From Pseudomonas sp. ICMP22404 (GTDB lineage Bacteria > Pseudomonadota > Gammaproteobacteria > Pseudomonadales > Pseudomonadaceae), in assembly GCF_006227205.1 (NCBI RefSeq), contig NZ_VCNG01000014.1, forward strand, positions 88,946 through 152,945: DNA of 64,000 bases, in the 5' to 3' direction. Each line of letters starts with the position of its first letter. Within the stretch, counting starts at the first letter, position 1. The notes under the pieces were generated by a model. It made no database searches, had not been told where the DNA came from, and saw only the letters and a list, made by a program, of their open reading frames with translations. The position numbers and the translations under genes are program-made. Shown here piece by piece: positions 44,456 to 51,785 of the stretch.

Positions 44456-45778
44456 ATGTTCGACCTGCTACATAAATTCCACGGAGGCGTCGGCTCCCTC
44501 GATCTGCTCCGAGGGTTGCGCCACAGCCGCCAGAAACGGCGACCCCTATCGTTGTCGGTGCACCTGCCGTCGCGCCTGAGGCTGGCGTCGTGTTCACCCC
44601 TTGCCAGCGTTTGCCAGTGCGCCGGGATCGATGTCTATCTGCAATCGCTGATGTACGAGATGGGCCTGGTCGGCTGTCACCTGGGGACGGGCCGGCGGGT
44701 CGATCAGTTCTGGCTGACCGGCGGCACGCCGGTGATCGTTCATCTACAGCGGCTGGTGGGGGAATTGCGCAAGCGCTTCGACTTTTCCGAGAGCGGCGAC
44801 CGGGGCATCGAGCTGGACCTGCATCACACCGATTGGTCGACCATGGGCCTGATCCGCGACCAGGGCTTCACCCACGTCAGCATCGGTGTCCCCGACATGG
44901 GCGCCGACCGCGACCTGTCGGTGGATTGCTACCAGAATCCGGCACCGATCCATTCATTGATCGACGCGGCGCGGACTTTCGGCTTTCGCTCCATCAGTAT
45001 TGACCTCGGTTATGGTCACGCCTGGCAGACACCCCACAGCTTCGCATTGAAGCTGGCCACCTTGATCGAACTGGAGCCGGACCGGCTGCACGTGTTCGAT
45101 TACGCTCGGGCGCCTTATCGCTACCGTTTGACGGACGCCACCATGGCCGGCAGTTTTTGCAGCCAGGCGGACAAGGAGGCCATGCGCCGGATCAGCTGCG
45201 AACAGCTGATCGGAGCGGGGTATCACTACATTGGGAAAGGACTGTTTGTCCGGGCCGACGATGACCTGGCGGTCGCCCAGGAGCATGGGCGCTTGCACCA
45301 TGACTGCCAGGGTTTTACCCGGCATGGTTGCTCTGATCATGTGGGGTTCGGGCTGGCGGCCATCACCCAGATCGACGATCTGTACGTGCAGAACACCGAG
45401 GATTTGTTGCTGTACCGCCAGCAACTGGGGGCCGGGCAACTGCCGGTCTGTCGCGGTTGGCGTTGTGAGGCCGGGGCTCAGGTCAGGGCGGCGGTAACCG
45501 AACAGCTTTCCTGTGACCTGGAACTGGACATCCCCGCCATCGAGGCCCGTTTCGGACTGGTTTTTCGCGACCATTTCGCGTCGATCTGGTCGCAGCTGGA
45601 AGCCTTGAATGTCGATGGATTGATCGAGTTGTCGAGCCGCTTCATCGGCATCCTGCCGGCCGGTCGATTGAGCGTGGACGCGATTTGCAGTCTGTTCGAC
45701 CCGTGCCCTGACGATGCACTTGCCATGCCCTTCGAACCGATACCGACCAAGCCTTTTGAAAGGTTGAATCCATCATGA
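44456..45778 (+). CDS. HemN-like protein lacking the canonical radical-SAM cysteine cluster
   Basis: 440-residue paralogue of coproporphyrinogen III dehydrogenase. It shares the barrel landmarks of its neighbour HemN: FWLTGGTPVIVHLQRL against the LGGGTPTYL motif, FGFRSISIDLGYG, and YHYIGKGLFVRADDDLAVAQ with QGFTRHGCSDHVGFGLAAI near the C-terminal half. The region that should carry CX3CX2CXC instead reads VHLPSRLRLASCSPLASVCQC (three cysteines: 46, 53, 55), so the middle cluster ligand is missing. Radical-SAM activity is therefore doubtful. Its stop overlaps the hemN start (ATGA), so the two are made together; a regulatory or haem-binding partner role is possible. Confidence 0.8.
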   Translation: MFDLLHKFHGGVGSLDLLRGLRHSRQKRRPLSLSVHLPSRLRLASCSPLASVCQCAGIDVYLQSLMYEMGLVGCHLGTGRRVDQFWLTGGTPVIVHLQRLVGELRKRFDFSESGDRGIELDLHHTDWSTMGLIRDQGFTHVSIGVPDMGADRDLSVDCYQNPAPIHSLIDAARTFGFRSISIDLGYGHAWQTPHSFALKLATLIELEPDRLHVFDYARAPYRYRLTDATMAGSFCSQADKEAMRRISCEQLIGAGYHYIGKGLFVRADDDLAVAQEHGRLHHDCQGFTRHGCSDHVGFGLAAITQIDDLYVQNTEDLLLYRQQLGAGQLPVCRGWRCEAGAQVRAAVTEQLSCDLELDIPAIEARFGLVFRDHFASIWSQLEALNVDGLIELSSRFIGILPAGRLSVDAICSLFDPCPDDALAMPFEPIPTKPFERLNPS

Positions 45779-47163
45779 ATGCCCCATCCACGTTCAATCG
45801 TGCCCTGGTCGAGAAGTACGATTGCCCGGGACCTCGCTACACCTCCTATCCCACGGCGCCGCAGTTTCACCAGGCATTTGCCATGGATGAATACCGCGAG
45901 GCTGCCCGGCGCAGCAACCAGGCCTTGGTGCCCAAGCCGTTGTCGGTGTACATCCACGTCCCGTTCTGCCAGAGCCTGTGTTACTACTGCGCGTGCAACA
46001 AGATCATCACCCGCAAGACCCATCGCGCCGCCGAATACCTGAGCTACCTCAAGCGTGAAATCGCCCTGCAAGCGAGCTTGTTCGATCGCACGCGCAAGCT
46101 GACCCAACTGCATCTGGGGGGCGGCACGCCGACCTATCTGACCCACGAACAACTGGCCGAGCTGATGGCCTGCCTGCACCAGTCGTTCGACATGGACGAC
46201 AGCGACGCCCATGAGTTTTCCATCGAGGTCGATCCGCGGACCATCGCTGCCGAGCAGGTCAAGGGGCTGCGTCAGTTGGGCTTCAACCGCCTGAGTTTCG
46301 GCATTCAGGATTTCGATGCCCAGGTGCAAGCCGCCGTCAATCGGGTACAAAGCGAGGCCCAGGTCGCGGCATTGGTGGCGGCGGCCCGGGAGGCGCGCTT
46401 CAAGTCGGTCAGCGTCGATCTGATCTATGGTCTGCCGTTGCAGACTCTCGCCAGTTTCGATACTACCTTGGACAAGATCATTGCCCTGCGCCCCGACCGG
46501 ATTGCGGCCTACAGCTACGCGCACCTGCCGCAGCGGGTGAGGGCGCAACGGATGATCCGCCCTGAAGACATGCCCCCGCCGGAGCGCAAACTGGAGCTGC
46601 TCGAACTGACCATCAATCGGCTGAGCGAGGCGGGTTATGTCTACATCGGCATGGATCACTTTGCGCTGCCGGACGATGAGCTGGTGCGTGCCCGTGGGCA
46701 GGGTACCCTGCAGCGCAATTTCCAGGGCTACTCCACCCACGCGGACTGCGACCTGATCGGCCTGGGCGTGTCTTCGATCGGCAAGGTCGGCGACAGCTAT
46801 AACCAGAACGTCAAGGAGCTGTCCCAGTATTACGCCCGCCTGGACCAGGGCCTGCTGCCGGTGCAGCGCGGCTATCGCCTGAGCGATGACGACCGCTTGC
46901 GGCGTGAAGTCATCAGCGAATTGATGTGTCATGGGCGCGTGGATGTCAGCCGGATCGAGACTGGCCACGGCATTTGCTTCAGCGAATACTTCGCCGGCGC
47001 GTTGTCCCGGCTCCAGGAACAGGTGCGTGACGGATTGCTGCAAATCCACCCCGACGCGCTGGTACTGCTGCCCCAGGGACAACTGATGATGCGTAGCGTT
47101 GCCATGGCCTTCGACGCCTACCTGGAAGCAGCCCCGACGGTCCAGTATTCGCGAACGGTGTAA
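45775..47163 (+). CDS. hemN: Oxygen-independent coproporphyrinogen III oxidase
   Basis: 462-residue radical-SAM enzyme that decarboxylates coproporphyrinogen III to protoporphyrinogen IX without oxygen. It has YIHVPFCQSLCYYCACNKI with Cys 65, 69, 72 and 74 (CX3CX2CXC), HLGGGTPTYL, and the C-terminal HemN domain (RNFQGYSTH, DLIGLGVSSIG). Length matches E. coli HemN. It overlaps the degenerate paralogue by four bases. In Pseudomonas hemN is usually induced under low oxygen by Anr; no clear Anr box was found here because the operon promoter lies further upstream. Confidence 0.96.
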   Translation: MNAPSTFNRALVEKYDCPGPRYTSYPTAPQFHQAFAMDEYREAARRSNQALVPKPLSVYIHVPFCQSLCYYCACNKIITRKTHRAAEYLSYLKREIALQASLFDRTRKLTQLHLGGGTPTYLTHEQLAELMACLHQSFDMDDSDAHEFSIEVDPRTIAAEQVKGLRQLGFNRLSFGIQDFDAQVQAAVNRVQSEAQVAALVAAAREARFKSVSVDLIYGLPLQTLASFDTTLDKIIALRPDRIAAYSYAHLPQRVRAQRMIRPEDMPPPERKLELLELTINRLSEAGYVYIGMDHFALPDDELVRARGQGTLQRNFQGYSTHADCDLIGLGVSSIGKVGDSYNQNVKELSQYYARLDQGLLPVQRGYRLSDDDRLRREVISELMCHGRVDVSRIETGHGICFSEYFAGALSRLQEQVRDGLLQIHPDALVLLPQGQLMMRSVAMAFDAYLEAAPTVQYSRTV

Positions 47164-47201
47164 GGCCGTGATGAAGCGCTACGATGTTGGCTGTGCCGCC
47201 G

Positions 47202-47298
47202 TCATTGCGAGCAGGCTCGCTCCCACATTATCAGGGGCGCTTTCGGCATTTGCGTCCGGCGCCAATCCCCTGTGGGAGCGAGCCTGCTCGCGATGGCG
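47202..47298. repeat. REP doublet in outward (reversed) orientation
   Basis: As at 13963, the inverse copy comes first (GCGAGCAGGCTCGCTCCCAC) and the forward copy second (TGTGGGAGCGAGCCTGCTCG), with about 45 bases between. It lies between the convergent ends of hemN and the small gene at 47340. Confidence 0.88.
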
Positions 47299-47339
47299 AT
47301 AGGTCAGCTTGCGTGGGTGTTGAAGGTGCCCGAGCCAGG

Positions 47340-47546
47340 TCAGGTTCTTTCACCGTCGGGTGTCGCAGACGCCGGGATCAGGTCGCGCACGGCATAGAAA
47401 CCCTGCACCAGCCGATTCTTGGCCCGGTACTCGCAAAGTAGCAGCAGGGTGTCGGGCAACTGGGCGATCGATGAGGCAGGCTTGACCACCATGGTCTTGC
47501 CTCCCGAGCGTAAACGGACAAGTGTTCCAGGTTCGAATGTGCCCAT
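47340..47546 (-). CDS. Small hypothetical protein coupled to the outer-membrane lipoprotein gene
   Basis: 68-residue protein starting MGTFEPGTLVRLRSGGKTMVV. The ribosome site GAGGTGA lies seven bases before the ATG and overlaps the stop of the preceding gene, so it is translated as part of that transcript. The first 25 residues resemble the short 'F-x-x-G-x-x-V-x-L-x-S-G-G' start of DUF2158/YodC-like proteins; this is a weak likeness. No signal peptide or helix spanning the membrane. Function unknown. Confidence 0.7.
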   Translation of the reverse strand: MGTFEPGTLVRLRSGGKTMVVKPASSIAQLPDTLLLLCEYRAKNRLVQGFYAVRDLIPASATPDGERT

Positions 47547-47552
47547 CTTCGT

Positions 47553-48977
47553 TCACCTCACAGTCATGGTGTTTGTGCGTTCTACCCAACCCCCACCCAG
47601 CGCCTTGTACAGGTTGACCTCGGCGAGCAGCTGCGACAGTCGATCGACGATAAGGGTCTGCCGGGCGCTGAACAGTGAGCGTTGTGCATCGAGGAACGTC
47701 AGGCTGCTGTCGACGCCAATACGATAGCGACGCTCCGCCAGCCTGTAGTAGTCCTGGTTGGCCTGTACCAGATCGGTCTGCGCGACCAACTGTTCCTTGT
47801 AGGTCTTGCGCGCCGCCAGGCCGTCGGAGACTTCCCGGAAAGCCGTCTGGATCGACTTCTCGTACTGGGAGACGCGGATATCCTTCTGGATTTTCGAATA
47901 GTTCAGGCTCGCCCGAAGGCTGCCGGCATTGAAAATCGGCAGGTTGATCTGGGGCTGGAACAGCCAGCTGCCCGACCCGCTCTTGAACAGCCCGGACAAC
48001 TCATTGCTCGAGGTGCCGGCGTTGGCGGTCAGGCTGATGCTCGGGAAGAAGGCAGCACGGGCCGCGCCGATATTGGCGTTGGCCGCTTGCAGCAGGTACT
48101 CGGCCTCAAGCACATCCGGACGGCGTTGCAACAGGTCCGAAGGCAGGCCGGCCGGAACCTCGCTCAGCAGCTCTGAAGCCAGGGGGCGGGCGGGCAGGTC
48201 ATCCGCGACCGAAGTGCCGACCAGCAAGGTGAGATTGTTGAAGTCCTGGGCAACCTGGCGCTGGAACTGGGCCAGGCGGGCCCTGGCATCTTCCACTGAG
48301 GTACGAGACTGGCTGAGGGCCAGGGCCGAGGCGGTGCCCACCTGATTGCTTCGTTCTGTCAGGCGCAGGCTTTGTTCATAGGACTGCAGCGTGTCCTGGG
48401 TCAGTGCCAGTAATTCCTGGTCGGCACGCCAGGTCAGGTAGGCACTGGCGACACTGCCCACCAGGCTCAGTTGGGTGCTGCGGCGAGCTTCTTCGCTGGA
48501 CAGATAGATGAGGGACGCCTGGTCGCTGAGGCTGCGTATGCGTCCGAACAGATCCAGCTCATAAGCGCTGATGCCCAGCGTGGTGGAATATGAGCTGCTG
48601 ATCCCCGGTTTGCCGGTTCCCGTCAGGCTGCCCGGCAGCCGCTGGCGCGAGCCGGTGCCGTTGGCACTGATCGCCGGGAAGATGTCCGCGCGCTGGATCC
48701 GGTATTGCGCCTGGTAGGCCTCGACGTTCAGGGCCGCCACGCGCAAGTCGCGGTTGTTGATCAACGCGCTTTCGATGACTTGCTGCAGCGCCGGATCATG
48801 GAACAGGTCCCGCCAGCCCTGATCGGCCGCGGCAGGTCCCGACAGGGCCGGGGCATAGGCGGACGTCTGGGGATATTGCGCGGCGACGGGGGCATCGGGG
48901 CGCTGGTAGTCCGGGATCAGCGAACAACCGCCGAGCAGGAGTGTCGCGGCCGTCAAAGGGCTCAGAAGTTTACGCAT
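47553..48977 (-). CDS. RND efflux outer-membrane lipoprotein (NodT/OprM family)
   Basis: 474-residue outer-membrane channel of the TolC superfamily. Lipobox LLGGC (Cys 18) follows a signal peptide. Two OEP repeats are visible, with WRDLFHDPALQQVIESAL at the start, ISAYELDLFGRIRSLSDQA near 140, LLQRRPDVLEAEYLLQAANA near 285 and QPQINLPIFNAGSLRASL near 340. The usual membrane-fusion and inner-membrane pump genes are absent. NodT-type channels beside LuxR regulators flank several Pseudomonas lipopeptide clusters, so export of the NRPS product is a fair guess. It lies 84 bases after the luxR gene, possibly in one transcript. Confidence 0.92.
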   Translation of the reverse strand: MRKLLSPLTAATLLLGGCSLIPDYQRPDAPVAAQYPQTSAYAPALSGPAAADQGWRDLFHDPALQQVIESALINNRDLRVAALNVEAYQAQYRIQRADIFPAISANGTGSRQRLPGSLTGTGKPGISSSYSTTLGISAYELDLFGRIRSLSDQASLIYLSSEEARRSTQLSLVGSVASAYLTWRADQELLALTQDTLQSYEQSLRLTERSNQVGTASALALSQSRTSVEDARARLAQFQRQVAQDFNNLTLLVGTSVADDLPARPLASELLSEVPAGLPSDLLQRRPDVLEAEYLLQAANANIGAARAAFFPSISLTANAGTSSNELSGLFKSGSGSWLFQPQINLPIFNAGSLRASLNYSKIQKDIRVSQYEKSIQTAFREVSDGLAARKTYKEQLVAQTDLVQANQDYYRLAERRYRIGVDSSLTFLDAQRSLFSARQTLIVDRLSQLLAEVNLYKALGGGWVERTNTMTVR

Positions 48978-49061
48978 CGACCTGTCTCATCGTGATGCCT
49001 GCCAGGCCCCGGTGGCACGGGCAGGGGTTCGGTTAGATCCGTGCGCGCCGGTGCCTGCGCA

Positions 49062-49889
49062 TCAGGATCCGATCATCCATTTCGCCAGCCCATGCCGTCC
49101 GCTGACGCCAAGTTTGGCGGCGGCGCGTTTGAGGTAGGTTTCGATGGAGCTGTTTTTGACCTGCAGCTTTTCCGCTATCTCCGGGACGGTGCCGCCTGCC
49201 AGGAGTCCCAGGCAGACCTCTTTTTCCCGCACCGACAGGGTCACGTCACAAGGGCTCAATCGTTCATCGAAATCCCGTTGCAGCTGTGTCTGGTCAGCGA
49301 TGTTCAGTGGATGAGAGGTGGCGCTGCCCGGGCTCCTGAGAGACGATTGCCGATTGAGGTGGGCATGACGCTCCCCCAGCGGCAACAGTGTCTCGGAGAG
49401 GTATTTCAAAAAGGACAGTTCCTGCAGGGAAAAGTCGCGCTGTGCCTGGGGCCGGTGCAACGAGATCACGCAGCGACGATTGCCCTTGCGCGAAATCAGG
49501 CTGCATTGATGGGAAGTACCCAGGCAGTTGTTGTCTCTTTCGTTCTTCATCCGTGCGCCCAGGTGGATCAGCAGGGCGTCGTCCACTTCCAGGACCCGTT
49601 TCACCAGGGGGTGGTCGTTGCGCTGTATTGCAGTGGTAGGGCAGACGGATTGCATCTGCGGGCTTTTCGGCTGGCCTGCATCCCCGAGCAACTGCACATC
49701 GAGGACCGTTGCCTGGGCATCGTCAATTGTCCACTCACTCAGTTCGAGTCGACTGACAGGCACCGATGTTTCGATCAGTTGGTGCATGTTGGTCAAGAAA
49801 CTCTCGTGTCCGACACTTGAAATCAGCTTCCCTAGCTCCGCGTAGATGTGCGTGTTTTGCGCACCTCCAAAAACCGCATGTCGATTCAT
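49062..49889 (-). CDS. LuxR-type regulator without autoinducer domain (SalA/SyrF-like)
   Basis: 275-residue regulator. The start MNRHAVFGGAQ at 49889 has AGGA seven bases ahead; an upstream ATG would place that site inside the gene. The LuxR helix-turn-helix is at the C-terminus (LSVREKEVCLGLLAGGTVPE, then IAEKLQVKNSSIETYLKRAA). The N-terminal 200 residues show no recognisable autoinducer or receiver domain, as in the SalA, SyrF and SyrG regulators of syringomycin and in regulators beside other lipopeptide clusters. Its upstream region shares an 80-base block with the promoter of the glycosyltransferase gene at 60407, so it may control itself and that operon. Confidence 0.9.
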   Translation of the reverse strand: MNRHAVFGGAQNTHIYAELGKLISSVGHESFLTNMHQLIETSVPVSRLELSEWTIDDAQATVLDVQLLGDAGQPKSPQMQSVCPTTAIQRNDHPLVKRVLEVDDALLIHLGARMKNERDNNCLGTSHQCSLISRKGNRRCVISLHRPQAQRDFSLQELSFLKYLSETLLPLGERHAHLNRQSSLRSPGSATSHPLNIADQTQLQRDFDERLSPCDVTLSVREKEVCLGLLAGGTVPEIAEKLQVKNSSIETYLKRAAAKLGVSGRHGLAKWMIGS

Positions 49890-50030
49890 ATGCTTATCCT
49901 GCATATCGAAACTGCTTTGCATCTCAGTGACCGTCGACGGAGAAAAATCCGATCGCTTCCTAAAATGCTGAAGCCTTTTCTGGATTTAAGACCTGAGGAT
50001 CAAAATCACCTGTGAATCCATTCACATGAA

Positions 50031-50109
50031 AAACGATTCAGCCGGTGGGACTATTAAGCATTCTCATGTAGGAAAAGTCTGTAAGGGAAAACAGGGACAG
50101 TCCGACGGT
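50031..50109 (-). promoter_or_regulatory. Promoter block of luxR, shared with the glycosyltransferase operon
   Basis: Read on the minus strand the block has an upstream box CCGTCGGACTGTCCCTGTTT, then AGACTT (50075-50080) as a -35 candidate, a 17-base spacer and TTAATA (50052-50057) as a -10 candidate. Nearly the same sequence with identical 17-base spacing stands at 60491-60570. Predicted transcription start is near 50045, giving a leader of about 155 bases. The TGTCCC element recalls the half-site of the P. syringae syr-syp box, although the second half-site is not clear. Confidence 0.72.
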
Positions 50110-50385
50110 CCTGTTTTAGCTGACGATTCCTGGCAAAAACCTCTCCCTTTGCAAAATGCCTGGTCAGTACGGTTAGCCAGCCTGATTGGCTGATATTAAA
50201 ATTCACCCCTAAAAACATAAGGTTATAGAAGCGGGTGGGCCGTTGGCTGCTTCTTGTGTCTGGTTTTCGACGCCTCGATAGCGCTTTTTTTCTAGGGGTA
50301 AACGCCCAGAATTAAAGTTCCAAATCTGTAGGACGCCTCCTATTTTTGAATTTTTTTTCATTTTTTGTCTATGCGTGAGTCGATT
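50110..50385. other. AT-rich non-coding stretch between luxR promoter and monooxygenase gene
   Basis: No credible gene is seen in this 276-base stretch, which is much richer in A and T than its surroundings. It contains a short hairpin TAGGA-CGCC-TCCTA at 50329-50342 and long T runs near 50288 and 50350, which could end the monooxygenase transcript arriving from the right. Nothing else is recognised. Confidence 0.5.
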
Positions 50386-51573
50386 TCAGTCATTGACGTA
50401 GGCTGCAACCGGTTGTAGGTCGGGTTTGAACGACAGGATGTCGAGGTTCTTTTTGCGCCAGCTGCTCTGTGGTGTCAGGCGGAAGTACCATTCCCGGGCC
50501 CAGCAGGCGAATGTCGATTCGGCCTGTTCGATACCGCTCATGAAACGTGCGGCATTGACGATGCCGTTGGCCCGGGGGAGTCGGTACGCCTGGTAATGTG
50601 CCAGCGCGCTGCCAAGGTCCGGCGCCTGCGCCAGGCAATCGGCAAGCACCACGGCATCCTCAATGGCCTGTGCCGCACCCTGGCCCAGGCTGGGCAGCAT
50701 CGGATGAGCGGCATCGCCCAGCAGCACTACGTGCCCATCGCGACATTGCTTCACGGGATGACGATCCCGGGCGTGCATTTTCAGCAGGGCACTCTCGGGC
50801 GTGGCCTCGATGGCGGCAACGACCTCCGGTGCCCAGCCGGCATAGGCGGCGAGCACTTCCTGTTTATTGACGTTCAAGGCGTCGTCAGCCGCATTGGCAC
50901 GGTTGCAGGTGCCCCACCAGTACGCATGGCCATCCCCTACGTCACACAGCCCGAACCGCTTGCCGCGACCCCAGTAATGGGCCACATAGCCCTCGGTCAT
51001 CACCGGATGGCGCAACGGCGTTACCGCGAGCCAGGCGATATAGCCCGAGGGGCGTGTAGGTGTCTCGCCGAGCATCTGCCGGCGGATGACCGAGTTCAGG
51101 CCATCGGCGCCGATCAGCAGGTCGGCTTCCTGGGTGCTGCCATCTTCGAACTGCACCGCCACGCCATCCGGGCGATGGCTGTAGCTCACGCAACGCAATC
51201 CGGTGGTCAGGCTGTCGGGGGCGAGCTGCTGGGCCAGGGCGCGCAGCAGCAGCGGGCGTTGGATGTTCACATTGGGATGGCCCAGTTGCTCGCCGACTTC
51301 GTGGATCGGCATGCGGGTGATGGGCTCGCCGTTGTGCTTCTTGAAGAAAAACTGGCGGATCGCCTGGCCTGCCTGTTCCACCGGAACGTGGGCGTCGATC
51401 GAGTGCAGCGCCGCCATGGCATTGGCCATGATGGACAGACCGGTGCCACCGGTGCGCAGCGTCTGGGCCGCTTCGAAGACCTTGACCTGCCAGCCCGCTC
51501 GTTGCAGGGCGATGGCTGCGGTCAGTCCGCCGATACCGGCGCCTGCCACGATGGCTTTCCTGGGTGTTGTCAT
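50386..51573 (-). CDS. braC: FAD-dependent monooxygenase (BraC-like)
   Basis: 395-residue flavoprotein of the class A monooxygenase fold. FAD motifs: GAGIGGLTAAIALQRAG (residues 11-27), the DLLIGADGLNSVIRR segment (about 152-166) and GDAAHPMLPSLGQGAAQAIEDA (about 288-309). In the brabantamide pathway a BraC flavoenzyme is reported to insert oxygen into the Ser-Pro derived bicycle in a Baeyer-Villiger-like step that makes the cyclic carbamate. The gene is third in the order glycosyltransferase, NRPS, monooxygenase, which matches that cluster. The symbol rests on this context. Confidence 0.88.
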   Translation of the reverse strand: MTTPRKAIVAGAGIGGLTAAIALQRAGWQVKVFEAAQTLRTGGTGLSIMANAMAALHSIDAHVPVEQAGQAIRQFFFKKHNGEPITRMPIHEVGEQLGHPNVNIQRPLLLRALAQQLAPDSLTTGLRCVSYSHRPDGVAVQFEDGSTQEADLLIGADGLNSVIRRQMLGETPTRPSGYIAWLAVTPLRHPVMTEGYVAHYWGRGKRFGLCDVGDGHAYWWGTCNRANAADDALNVNKQEVLAAYAGWAPEVVAAIEATPESALLKMHARDRHPVKQCRDGHVVLLGDAAHPMLPSLGQGAAQAIEDAVVLADCLAQAPDLGSALAHYQAYRLPRANGIVNAARFMSGIEQAESTFACWAREWYFRLTPQSSWRKKNLDILSFKPDLQPVAAYVND

Positions 51574-51625
51574 GTTGGTTTCACCTGTTCCGTGGTGCTA
51601 TTCACTTGAGATTTGTATGAATCAT

Positions 51626-51757
51626 TGTGGCGAGGGGATTCATCCCCGCTGGGCTGCACAGCAGCCCCAATACAGTTGATTGAATCCAACTGACACATCG
51701 CTGTGACTGGTTTGGGGCTGCTACGCAGCCCAGCGGGGATGAATCCCCTCGCCACAG
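51626..51757. repeat. Large inverted repeat between braB and braC
   Basis: Arms of about 45 bases: TGTGGCGAGGGGATTCATCC continuing CCGCTGGGCTGC on the left, and the near-exact inverse (GCAGCCCAGCGGGGATGAAT, then CCCCTCGCCACA) on the right, separated by about 45 bases. This is a different family from the TGTGGGAGC REP. It fills the 212-base gap between braB and braC and would form a strong hairpin in the operon transcript. Confidence 0.9.
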
Positions 51758-51785
51758 ATTTAATTTCAGCTGGACCCTTGAGCAG

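Noticed and set aside
47553..48977. The NodT channel as type I secretion partner of the epimerase
   Set aside because: It is a lipoprotein of the RND type, lies on the other side of the hemN genes, and no ABC exporter or fusion protein is near.
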